Of a DNA stretch of 64,000 bases, positions 22,392 through 30,814 are shown piece by piece. The DNA is taken from assembly GCF_011065405.1 (NCBI RefSeq), contig NZ_CP047056.1:3122747-3186746 (forward strand), given 5' to 3'. Source of the DNA: Succinivibrio dextrinosolvens (GTDB lineage Bacteria > Pseudomonadota > Gammaproteobacteria > Enterobacterales > Succinivibrionaceae). Below the pieces are notes generated by a model. That model searched no databases. It was not told where the DNA came from and saw nothing but the letters and a program-made list of their open reading frames with translations. Both the position numbers and the translations under genes were made by a program. How positions within the stretch are numbered: position 1 is the stretch's first letter; the number at the start of each line of letters is the position of its first letter.

Positions 22392-23654
22392 ATGGATCAC
22401 GCTACAATAACTTTAATCGTACTCGGCGTAGTGGCATTTCTGTTTGTAACAGAGTTGATTCCTGTTGCCGTAACCTCAATTTTAGGAACTCTGAGTTTAG
22501 GTGTGTTTGGAGTTCTTACGCCTAAAGAAACCTTCTCCGGACTGTCAAACGATACCGTTGTCCTGTTCGCTGGTATGTTCGTAGTCGGTACGGCCATGCT
22601 TGAATCTGGCCTTGCTCAGACTATAGGAAGACTAGTTGTAAAACGAGTCGGTACCAGTGAAGTTCCTCTTATGATTTCATTTATGATTCTTACCATCATT
22701 ATGTCAGCTTTTGCTTCAAATACTGGTACTATCGCATGTTTAATGCCAATGGTTATCGGTGTTTGTGCCTCGGCAAAGATTCCTGCAACGGCTATCTTGA
22801 TGGCGATGGCTGTAGCGGCTAACGCGGGTGGTATGATGACCATGGTTGGTACTCCTCCAAACATGTTTGCTGTATCTGCTCTTCAGGAACATGGTCTGAC
22901 TCCATTTGGTTTCTTTGAATTTGCTTTTGTGGGGGCTCCAATTGCCTTCATTAGTGTTTTCTTCATGGTTTTTATTGGAAGAAAACTGCTTCCAAAAAAT
23001 GATTCTGACTTGGGTGTTTTAGGAAACGAGCTTACAGGTTCAGGATCACCTCGTCAGCGCTGGACTGTTCTTGCCATTCTTATTTTCGTTATCTATGGAC
23101 TTATTTTTGGTATTCCTGGTTTATCTCAGGCTATGATTGCAATTATCGGTGCTGTTGCCTGTGTAATGACAAAATGTATAACGGAAAAACAGGCGTATAA
23201 GGGAATTGACTGGGTTACAATTTTTCTGTTTGCAGGAATGCTTCCAATTGCTGGAGCACTGGAAAAGACTGGTGCTGGTAAGATGATTGCTGAGTCTGTT
23301 ATTGGTCTGATGGGGGATAATCCTTCAGATACAGTTATGATGTCTGTTCTGTTCATTATTTCCTGCGGTCTTACTCAGTTTATGTCTAACACAGGAACTG
23401 CGGCTCTCCTGATCCCAATTGGTATTTCTATTTCTGATGAGCTTCAGGTGTCTCCATATGCTGTGGTAATGGCAATTTCAATTGCAACCTCCTGCGCTTT
23501 TGCAACACCTGTTGCAACTCCACCAAATGTTATGGTTATGAATCCAGCAGGACTGCACTTTATTGATTATATCAAGGTTGGTACTCCACTTTGTATTATT
23601 GGCTACATTGTGAGTGTATTTATTATTCCTTTGGTATGGCCATTTAATCCGTAA
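22392..23654 (+). CDS. DASS/SLC13-family anion:cation symporter
   Basis: 420 residues, almost entirely hydrophobic (about 11-12 transmembrane segments). The duplicated half-structure is visible as matching Asn-Thr-Gly motifs: SNTGTIACLMPM in the first half and SNTGTAALLIPI in the second. Each is followed by TPPNM/ATPPNVMV elements, the SNT-type signature of sodium-coupled di- and tricarboxylate or sulfate carriers. C4-dicarboxylates would fit a succinate-producing lifestyle, but the substrate is not determined by sequence. It is a single gene between a 200-bp AT-rich gap and a strong terminator. Confidence 0.9.
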   Translation: MDHATITLIVLGVVAFLFVTELIPVAVTSILGTLSLGVFGVLTPKETFSGLSNDTVVLFAGMFVVGTAMLESGLAQTIGRLVVKRVGTSEVPLMISFMILTIIMSAFASNTGTIACLMPMVIGVCASAKIPATAILMAMAVAANAGGMMTMVGTPPNMFAVSALQEHGLTPFGFFEFAFVGAPIAFISVFFMVFIGRKLLPKNDSDLGVLGNELTGSGSPRQRWTVLAILIFVIYGLIFGIPGLSQAMIAIIGAVACVMTKCITEKQAYKGIDWVTIFLFAGMLPIAGALEKTGAGKMIAESVIGLMGDNPSDTVMMSVLFIISCGLTQFMSNTGTAALLIPIGISISDELQVSPYAVVMAISIATSCAFATPVATPPNVMVMNPAGLHFIDYIKVGTPLCIIGYIVSVFIIPLVWPFNP

Positions 23655-23677
23655 AATAGAATTCCATAAAAACTGAC

Positions 23678-23713
23678 AAAAGGGGAAGATGTTTTCTGTT
23701 TCCCCTTTTTTTT
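23678..23713 (+). terminator. Terminator between the symporter and the convergent LysR gene
   Basis: AAAAGGGGAA and TTCCCCTTTT form a stem with a loop of about 11 nt, followed by a T-run. The complement also offers T-rich sequence, so it can serve the convergent regulator gene ending at 23718. Confidence 0.88.
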
Positions 23714-23717
23714 TATC

Positions 23718-24578
23718 TTATATTTTTTTGTTGATTTCGATGAATTGTTTCATTCCTTCATTAAGTTTCATATCCTTTCTGTAACACAAATTTAATGGAA
23801 TATTGCTGAATTTCCGTGGAAGTTCATTTGCGTAGACATATCCATTTTTAATATGGTCATTAACTAGATGACTTGGAAGAACTGAACATCCCATTCCAGC
23901 AGTGACTGATGACAGAATTGCAGGAATGGAGTCACATTCAACTAAATTATTTATAGTTATATTCTGAGCTTCTAGCCATTTCTCTGTCTGTTTTCTATAT
24001 GCACAACCAGAAGGAAATGCTAATAGAGTAATATTTCCTGCAGACAAAAATCCTCGTAAGTCATTAATTTTCTGATTGGATATAAGTACGAGTTTTTCAT
24101 CAGTAAGCTTTACTGAAGAAATATCATTTGAGTCGATTGATCCTGCTACATAAACAAATTCAGCTTCATATCTGAATAATTTTTCAATATTCATTGCTGC
24201 ATTTGATGTGCTGATTCTCAGCTTATATTCAGGGAAATGTTTATGAAATTCACTTAATATTGCAGGAAGATATGTCTGTGCAGTTGATTGCATAGTACTG
24301 ATCCTCAGCAGGCCTGTATTTGAATTTTTGCTGAATATATTTTCTGCTTCATCCACCATTCTTAAGATTCTTTTTGCATAGTCAAGAAAGATTATTCCCT
24401 GAGCAGACAACTCAACTCCCTTGTTATGTCGTATGAATAGTTCTGTACCTAATTCTTTTTCATACTGATGAATTCTTGTTGATACGTATGATTGGGCAAT
24501 ATCCATCGCTGTAGCGGCTTTTGAAAAGCTTTTAAGTTCTGCAACTTTTACAAACATTTTTAAGGTTGAGATTTCCAT
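23718..24578 (-). CDS. LysR-type transcriptional regulator
   Basis: The start is placed at the ATG at 24578 (286 residues) because the family N-terminus MEISTLKMFVKVAELKSFSKAA begins there and AAAGG precedes it; the frame is open 57 bp further up. The winged helix-turn-helix (residues 1-60, SYVSTRIHQYEKELGTELF) is followed by a co-inducer-binding domain. It is transcribed divergently from the alpha/beta hydrolase, with 152 bp between the two start codons. By LysR habit it probably regulates that gene and itself. The inducer is unknown. Confidence 0.92.
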   Translation of the reverse strand: MEISTLKMFVKVAELKSFSKAATAMDIAQSYVSTRIHQYEKELGTELFIRHNKGVELSAQGIIFLDYAKRILRMVDEAENIFSKNSNTGLLRISTMQSTAQTYLPAILSEFHKHFPEYKLRISTSNAAMNIEKLFRYEAEFVYVAGSIDSNDISSVKLTDEKLVLISNQKINDLRGFLSAGNITLLAFPSGCAYRKQTEKWLEAQNITINNLVECDSIPAILSSVTAGMGCSVLPSHLVNDHIKNGYVYANELPRKFSNIPLNLCYRKDMKLNEGMKQFIEINKKI

Positions 24579-24730
24579 AGCTTTGCCTTTCTTATTGAGA
24601 ATTATTTTTTTGATATTAATTATACTATATCTCAAATAGATATGACAAAACTATTCTGCTATCTTTGACAAAGATAACAAACAAGCTTATTATTTCTCGT
24701 AGCAAGTTAGTTTCTTTTGTGGAGTAGAGA

Positions 24731-25573
24731 ATGAAAGTTCAGCACATTGAAGTAAATGGATTAAAGATTTTTTATCGTGAATCTGGTTTTGCTGATAAAC
24801 CTGTATTTCTTCTGATACATGGCTTTCCTTCATCAAGTCATATGTATCGTGATCTGATGAAAATGCTTGAAGAGAAATTTCATGTTATTGCTCCAGATCT
24901 AATTGGCTTTGGACAATCTGATGCTCCTTCTAGAGATAGTTTCAAGTATACATTTGAGAACCTAACAAACTATGTTGATGGATTTATCGAAGCTTTAAAT
25001 CTTGAAAAGTTATTTATGTATGTGTTTGATTACGGTGCGCCAATCGGCTTTAGAATCGCGATGCGTCATCCTGAAAAAATACTTGGAATTGTAAGTCAGA
25101 ACGGTAATGTTTATGAAGAAGGATTAGGCAAGAAATGGGAGGCTAGAGCTCAGTACTGGCAAAATCCAACCAAAGAACTTAGAGAACAGTATAAATCAGC
25201 CTTTTCTTTTGAAACAGTAAAAGGTCAGTATACATTTGGTACCGAACCAGGTTCTGTTGCGCCAGATGGTTATTGTCTTGATATTTATTATGCAAATACA
25301 ATAGACGACTATGCAGAGAAGCAGTCAGACCTTATTTTTGATTATCAGACTAATGTCAAACTCTATCCAAAGTTTCAGGAATATCTAAGAGAGCACCAGC
25401 CTAAGCTTTTAGCAATTTGGGGTCAGAATGATCCTTCCTTTATTTTTGAAGGTGCTAAGGCCTTCAAAAGAGATGTTCCAAATGCAAAGGTTATAGGCGT
25501 TAATAGCGGTCATTTTGCACTGGAATCATGCTGTCGAGAAATAGCTGAGAATATTCTTGAATTTTTTGGTTAG
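24731..25573 (+). CDS. Alpha/beta hydrolase with aspartate nucleophile (haloalkane-dehalogenase-like)
   Basis: 280 residues. The oxyanion-hole HGFP (LIHGFPSSSHMY) is present. The nucleophile elbow reads VFDYGAP with Asp100 in place of Ser, which places it with the dehalogenase and epoxide-hydrolase branch. The acid region is IWGQNDPSF and the catalytic His261 lies in NSGHFALE. The reaction would proceed through an ester intermediate on Asp100. The natural substrate is unknown; halogenated compounds, epoxides or esters are possible. The divergent LysR gene suggests inducible expression. Confidence 0.85.
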   Translation: MKVQHIEVNGLKIFYRESGFADKPVFLLIHGFPSSSHMYRDLMKMLEEKFHVIAPDLIGFGQSDAPSRDSFKYTFENLTNYVDGFIEALNLEKLFMYVFDYGAPIGFRIAMRHPEKILGIVSQNGNVYEEGLGKKWEARAQYWQNPTKELREQYKSAFSFETVKGQYTFGTEPGSVAPDGYCLDIYYANTIDDYAEKQSDLIFDYQTNVKLYPKFQEYLREHQPKLLAIWGQNDPSFIFEGAKAFKRDVPNAKVIGVNSGHFALESCCREIAENILEFFG

Positions 25574-25617
25574 AAACTAATCTGTTATTGTTTAAGAAAA
25601 GCTTTTTTCAGAAACGA

Positions 25618-25733
25618 CAAGGGGGCGACTAAAAAGGTCATTTTAAGCAATTACTAAAAAAATAATTTATTTAAATTTCAATATATTATTTTTGAAAATT
25701 TTGCTAAAAAATGACTTTTTAGTCAGCCCCTTG
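25618..25733. mobile_element. MITE-like 116-bp inverted-repeat element
   Basis: The left arm (25618-25644, CAAGGGGGCGACTAAAAAGG...) and right arm (25708-25733, ...TTTTTAGTCAGCCCCTTG) are imperfect 26-27-bp inverted repeats around an AT-only centre without any reading frame. GGGGCTGACTAAAAAG-type ends resemble those of DDE transposons, but they do not match the ends of the IS at 26.9-28.8 kb. It lies between convergent genes and may also act as a bidirectional terminator. Confidence 0.65.
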
Positions 25734-25752
25734 AGTCAATCCGTAGTCTGGA

Positions 25753-26730
25753 TTATAACTTAGCACCCAGTTCCTGACGAATATAAGCACCAGCACCTAG
25801 TAAACCTGCATCACCCTGAGAAATTACGTAAACAGGGATCTTGTTTAATGCGTGGTTGAAACGACCCTTTGATTCGAACTCGCTACGGAATTCTGATTTC
25901 TTGAAGTAGTCGATGAATCTAGGAACGATACCGCCGGCAATATATACACCACCCTTTGCAAGGATATTAAGTGCAAGATTGCCACCGAATGAACCCATTA
26001 GCTTGCAAAACATATCAACAGTTTCTTTGCAGTCTGGATCTGGATCCTCAGCAAAAGCTCCACCGGTAACATCAGCAGGAACAAGATCCTTAACTTCATG
26101 ACCATTCAGTTCAGCGATAGCCTGATAAGTGTTAACCAGTCCCTGACCTGAAAGCAGACGCTCGCCTGAAACGTGGTCAAACTTCTTACGTAGAACCTTT
26201 AGAATTGAGTCATCTCTGTCTGACTGAACTGCGATATCAACGTGACCGCCTTCTGTTGGAAGAGGAATCCACTTGCCTTCAGCATAGATCAGGTAACCGA
26301 CACCCAGACCGGTACCGGCACCGTAGATTGCCTTAGGAGCTTTTTCGACGATTTCTTCACCACCGATCTGAACCATATCCTCGGTCTTGATTGCGGTAAC
26401 GCTCATAGACATTGCAGTGAAGTCATTGATGAAGATTAGTTTTTCAAGATTCATGTTCTTCTTCATCTCTGAAATTGAGAATTCCCATGGGTTATTGGTC
26501 ATCTTTACATGATCACCGTTCAGCATGGTTGCGATTGCGATACATGCTGAATCAAATACAGCACCAGTTTCTTCTCTGTATTTGATAATAACCTTCTCAA
26601 GTGAGTCGTTGTCAACAGATGAGTATACCTTGGTATTTGATAAGGTTCCGTCTGCTAAGTTAACTAATGCAAGACGTGCGTTGGTACCGCCAACGTCTCC
26701 TACTAAGGCTACACCGTTAAGCTGCTCCAT
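25753..26730 (-). CDS. glk: Glucokinase
   Basis: 325 residues, close to E. coli Glk (321). The N-terminal phosphate-binding GDVGGTNARLAL, the FINDFTAM segment holding the catalytic Asp, GAGTGLGVGYL, EGGHVDIA and the closing ADAGLLGAGAY-like block (QGDAGLLGAGAY) all fit the proteobacterial Glk family. It phosphorylates cytoplasmic glucose to glucose-6-phosphate with ATP. It is transcribed alone. Confidence 0.96.
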   Translation of the reverse strand: MEQLNGVALVGDVGGTNARLALVNLADGTLSNTKVYSSVDNDSLEKVIIKYREETGAVFDSACIAIATMLNGDHVKMTNNPWEFSISEMKKNMNLEKLIFINDFTAMSMSVTAIKTEDMVQIGGEEIVEKAPKAIYGAGTGLGVGYLIYAEGKWIPLPTEGGHVDIAVQSDRDDSILKVLRKKFDHVSGERLLSGQGLVNTYQAIAELNGHEVKDLVPADVTGGAFAEDPDPDCKETVDMFCKLMGSFGGNLALNILAKGGVYIAGGIVPRFIDYFKKSEFRSEFESKGRFNHALNKIPVYVISQGDAGLLGAGAYIRQELGAKL

Positions 26731-26922
26731 TTTGTGATAGTCCCTCTATGTCTTAATTTGTTCTTTCTATATAAATTTAAAGTAAACTCTTTATCAAAGT
26801 TTTTTTTTGAAAAAAAATCTTTGATTTTCGTCTCGTTATTATACAAGAAAGATGAAAAAATTTTCATAAAACTATCAATTTAAGCCATAAAAAAGAGATT
26901 ATTTTTACTTTTATCTCGCATT

Positions 26923-28790
26923 GATCGGTAAAATTTTCGAATAAAATATCATTATTCAGTTAATCAACAAGTTAAAACGCTTTGTCCTGGTAATACGACT
27001 TAAGGTAATACCGGCACCATTCATCTCCCATAGCTACCAGGACCAGTTTTACTTCAGTCGGAAGTCCAAGTACAGATACTTTTCCTGAACTTCGGTTGCA
27101 CTGAAGGACGATTCCACTGTTGCCTATATACTGATACAGTCTCATAAGGCTTGGCTTTTCAAGCTGAACCTTATGGTCAGGAGATGGTATAGTGAGCTTC
27201 TGCTCCTGCATCTTCTTTCGCATCAGGTATTCTGTTGCGGTATATATCAAAAGAGCAGTGGTCATAATCCACATCAGAGCATTTATTCTTGATGGAATCT
27301 CCAGATAGATTGCGTTGATAAGCAGTTTCTTATCTTTGAGACATCTCCAGTTACGCTCTACTACAGACTGCTTCTTATATACACCTATGAGCTCTGCCAT
27401 AGTCCAGTTTCTTTCAACATCATTGGTGCAGATGACGTAATAGGTATCCTCTTTTATCTTCTGCTCTATGGCGGTATCATCAAGCTCAACTTCAGCTCTA
27501 ACCTTAACCGCTACCGTTACCTTTTGCTCATCCTTACCGTGTCTGCCTTTATGAGTGTATTTCTGTACTTCCTCATAGCCAATACCTGCATCAGTAAGCT
27601 TTACAAGCTTAAGCTTAGCCGTGATTTTCTTTAATTCCTGTTCTGCATCAGCCTTACATTTGCATGGCTGAGTCCAGAGTTTCTTCAGCTGAGAATTTAC
27701 CTTATCAAGCTCCTTTTCTGCTCTTTTGGTAATGGTCCTCTTCTTGGTGGAGTACAGTAACTCATTCTGCACCAGTAGTTTCTTTACGGTTTCATCTCCA
27801 AGTTTACCTTCACCACACCACATGGCTTTAGTACCTTCAGGATTGTTCTTATCTACAGGAACCAGCTGTTCCGGATGAGCTTTCAACATCTCTCTGCAGG
27901 CTGTAGCCTCGTTATTCTTATCAGGAATACGGGTTACCATTTTTATGCCATGTGCCTTTGCTTCCTTAGCTATAGGAGAAGTACATAAGGCACTGTCTCC
28001 TGTAAGATAACGCAAATCCTTAAACTGTGCCTTTATGCTGTCCCAATAGTCGGTAATGACTTTTCTGAAACTGGTCTTATCATGGACATGTCCACTGACA
28101 CAGTTTTCAAATATTGGCAGCTTACTCAGCTCATCACAGAGCATCAGCTCATTTATCTGTCCCAGCTCAGGATGATTATCTCTACTGTATCCCTGGTCCA
28201 GAACAATATTGCATCCATCTTCTATTCTTGGTTCTCCTGAATAGTGGAAGCTGGTACTGTCCAGGTGGACACTCTCTACCTTGAGCCCTAGTTTCTCTGC
28301 TACCTTTGCAGAGCATCTTAAAACAGCCTCTCTGGTCCAAATTCCGCAATGGCATCCAGAGTTCTTGAGAGAACATTTCTATCCAGCTGCTCAAAGGTAA
28401 CATCTTTACGATTTATCAGAGCCTGTAATGGTCTGTTTCGGTAAAACTCCTGCGTTCCATACAGTGACTGATATGGTACATTCAGGACCTGACAGCATAA
28501 AAGCTTTACTATTTCAGAGCTCTTAAACTTAACATGGGAACCTATCTTTCCTATGCAGAACTCAATAGGCTCATCAAGGTTGAAATAATCAAATCCTGCT
28601 GCTGTTAATCCCAGATTCCCAAGCTCAGCAGTTACCTGTTCGTTGTCATCATCAAAATCATCAAGCGATGCCATATTCCTCTGCCTTATATTCTTTTGTA
28701 CCCAAGCTTTATAAGGCATCTGATGAAAAATTAAAAGCCTTTATGTGATCTGGTGATCCTTAAGTCACGCTGATGAAATTACTACCGATC
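26923..28790 (-). mobile_element. IS1634-type insertion sequence
   Basis: The element is about 1868 bp. Putative 16-bp terminal repeats read GATCGGTAAAATTTTC at 26923-26938 and, in reverse complement, GATCGGTAGTAATTTC at 28775-28790 (13 of 16 identical). It encloses a single frameshifted transposase gene. I see no convincing target duplication, so the boundaries are tentative. The stretch 28791-29034 beyond it holds no recognisable gene. Confidence 0.6.
26972..28674 (-). pseudogene. IS1634-family transposase, frameshifted
   Basis: The N-terminal part (start ATG 28674, AGAGGA upstream; MASLDDFDDDNEQ) runs in one frame to GPE near 28332 and then hits a TAA at 28318-28320. The rest continues in the -1 frame: EAVLRCSAKVAEKLGL, HLDSTSFHYSGEP, then ILDQGYSRDNHPELGQ, a long central region and a C-terminal VVERNWRCLKDKKL block typical of IS1634. 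Two extra bases in GAGAG at 28327-28332, or one lost base, explain the break. The joined protein would be about 567 residues. The DDE-type core seems otherwise complete, so the inactivation looks recent. I see no slippery heptamer at the break. Confidence 0.8.
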
Positions 28791-29034
28791 GTTTTGATCC
28801 TTTAATCGCAAAATAAGCAAAAAGTCGTTGAAAATTAAATATATAATTTTATGATGTCCATAAATTAGTAGAAAGTGATCTGAAATCAAACAGTTACTAC
28901 TAAAGTTTTATTCAAAAATTTTACTGACCAATGTCTGTTTTATCTAATAACTTTTTGTAATTCAGAGATACTTTTTAAATATCATGATTATAAAATCGTG
29001 GAAAATGTTGCTTCCTGATGGTGCACTTATCTAC

Positions 29035-29080
29035 TTAAAAAATTAAGTACATTCCAAGAGAATAAGGCATGTACTTAATT
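29035..29080 (-). terminator. Terminator of the lone MetQ-like gene
   Basis: AATTAAGTACAT (29041-29052) and ATGTACTTAATT (29069-29080) form a perfect 12-bp stem with a 16-nt loop. On the reverse strand it is followed by a T-run. It sits 41 bp past the stop of the gene at 29122-29967. Confidence 0.8.
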
Positions 29081-29121
29081 ACTTTAAGACTTTTGTCAGT
29101 CATATTCCGTAAGAAAAACTG

Positions 29122-29967
29122 TTATTTTTCATATGTAAATGCAGGAATAAAAGCTCCTTTATAGGATGTTTTGATGATATCTGCCACCTCTTTTGTATGG
29201 TATAAATCAACAATATGAAGAAACAGTTCGTTGTCTTGGTCACTTTCTCTTGAAGCAATTACATTTACAAAGGGGTTCTCAAGTCCCCAGCCTTCGGTGT
29301 TTTCAATGTAGATTGCATCTTTGTCCGGAGTAAGACCTCGATCTACGGCATAGCCTCCATTAATGAAGGCTGCTGTTACATCATCAAGAGTGCCATATGA
29401 ATTTGCAGCGTCTACCCAGTAGAACTTAAGGTTCTTTGGATTCTCAATGATGTCACTCTGTCCTGGAAGATATCCGGCATCAGCATTGAGTTTTAGATAG
29501 CCGGCAGTTTCAAGCAGTCTTAATGCTCGGCCTGTGGTAATAGGATCACTAGGAACAGTTAGAGTATCTCCATCTTTTATGTCAGTTATTTTTTTGATTT
29601 TCTTGGAGTAGAGTCCTAAAGGTGCAATTATTGTTGTGCCTATTGCCTTTAGGTGGTAGCCGTTTTCATCGGATTCTGTTTTTAAAAAAGCTCCTGTCTG
29701 AAAGGCGTTAAGATCGATCTCTCCCTCTTCTAGTGCTCTGTTAGGCAATGGATATGTTGAGAATCTTACAAGTTCAGCTTTCACTCCTTCTGCTTCAAGT
29801 TTTTCTATGATTGGTTTCCAGTACTCATTATTCTCTCCTACAACTCCAATCTTAACCTCGTTTCTATCATAAGCATAGGAAGGTGAGTATAAGGCTGAAA
29901 TGATAACCGTTGCGGCAATTCCTTTCTGGATTAGTCCTGATAATTTTCTAAAATTAAATGTTTTCAT
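29122..29967 (-). CDS. MetQ/NlpA-family substrate-binding protein (non-lipidated)
   Basis: 281 residues. A cleavable signal peptide ends near SYA-YD (about residue 33). There is no lipobox cysteine, unlike E. coli MetQ. Family blocks are clear: VKIGVVGENNEYWKPI, GEIDLNAFQTGAFL, IAPLGLYSKKIK, VPSDPITTGRALRLLETAG, DDVTAAFINGGYAVDRGL. MetQ proteins deliver methionine (L or D) and related compounds to MetNI. It is separately transcribed and divergent from the operon starting at 30.6 kb, which holds the nearest MetN and MetI. It may therefore supply an additional ligand specificity to that transporter. Confidence 0.9.
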   Translation of the reverse strand: MKTFNFRKLSGLIQKGIAATVIISALYSPSYAYDRNEVKIGVVGENNEYWKPIIEKLEAEGVKAELVRFSTYPLPNRALEEGEIDLNAFQTGAFLKTESDENGYHLKAIGTTIIAPLGLYSKKIKKITDIKDGDTLTVPSDPITTGRALRLLETAGYLKLNADAGYLPGQSDIIENPKNLKFYWVDAANSYGTLDDVTAAFINGGYAVDRGLTPDKDAIYIENTEGWGLENPFVNVIASRESDQDNELFLHIVDLYHTKEVADIIKTSYKGAFIPAFTYEK

Positions 29968-30591
29968 AATATATTCCTTAAATTCTTTCTGAATAAAAGT
30001 CTGTTTGATCCGGTAAAAACCGCTTTCTGCAGTTTGATAAAGTATGATTAGAGTTTGTTTCCTCCTGTGTTTGCTGTTTTTTTTTAATCTTAAATTGAGC
30101 TATTCTTGCTCATTTTTATATTTAAACAATGATCTTACTTGAGGTGAATTCATCAGATGACGAACTGCTCTGAATGAGGCTATACTTCAAATACAAAGGT
30201 AATAGCCATAGTTATTTATTTTGATATAAAAAATAATAAGAAGTTTGCACCTGTTTATATCATTTTTTTTTTCATTTAATAATAATAAATATCTTATGTC
30301 AATATAATATTATTTTTGAGCTAAAATTATTTTTTTAAACAAATAACAATATGTTAGTTATTGTTTATGGAGTAATTGTATATTCTATTAACAATAATAA
30401 AATTCTTCTTTGGGAAGGACTATACTGTTATAGTTTTATTCTATATCTATGTATCAAAAAATAGTATTAGCAAACTTATTTTTATATGCCATAATAAATA
30501 CAAATGTTGAGAAAACGTTTGTAAATGGATCAGGAAGAAATCCTGCTCTTAATAAAAGAATCAAAAATAGAAAATTTTTGAGGAACCCAAA
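29968..30591. other. AT-rich divergent intergenic region
   Basis: These 624 bp separate the lone MetQ-like gene from the leader peptide of the oxidoreductase operon. The region is extremely AT-rich. On the reverse strand AGGAGG (near 30060) has no start codon at a proper distance. CAGGA-AGAAA-TCCTG forms a small hairpin just before the leader peptide, near 30531-30545. I could not place promoters with confidence. Confidence 0.4.
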
Positions 30592-30708
30592 ATGTCTGCT
30601 GTCGTATCAAGAATATTCGATTCAAATCTAAGTATCTATTCAGCCTCTGTGTCCTATCAGGCAGGTTCTCTCTTCTCCTGTTCTTGTTTCTGCTGTTCCC
30701 GAATGTAG
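30592..30708 (+). CDS. Cysteine-rich leader peptide of the oxidoreductase-MetNI operon
   Basis: A 38-codon frame from ATG 30592 to TAG 30706-30708, preceded by GAGGAA with 6-7 nt spacing, one of the best ribosome-binding sites in the area. The peptide starts MSAVVSRIFDSN and ends SLFSCSCFCCSRM, with four cysteine codons (TGT, TGT, TGC, TGT) within six positions close to the stop. It has no signal peptide or known domain. It lies 106 bp before a MetNIQ-type operon. The likely role is ribosome-stalling control by cysteinyl-tRNA supply: slow translation of the Cys run would alter the downstream RNA structure or Rho access. The sequence directly shows a well-positioned uORF with clustered Cys codons. 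I could not identify a definite alternative hairpin; CTCC at 30717-30720 could pair with the GGAG of the next gene's ribosome-binding site. Confidence 0.7.
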   Translation: MSAVVSRIFDSNLSIYSASVSYQAGSLFSCSCFCCSRM

Positions 30709-30814
30709 ACGTTAGTCTCCTACCCGTTTTATTGAGTTTTTAAAACTTCGGATTGTTAGAGCAAATTCATTCGTCTGACGTTATTTTCAGTCAAATGCTA
30801 TTGGGGAGTAGTGT

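Noticed and set aside
28318-28340. Programmed frameshift in the IS1634-type transposase
   Set aside because: The break is a GAGAG duplication with no slippery heptamer at the point where homology changes frame.
30449-30631. A 60-codon open frame upstream of the oxidoreductase operon
   Set aside because: No ribosome-binding site, biased AT-rich composition, and it overlaps the well-supported Cys leader peptide in another frame.
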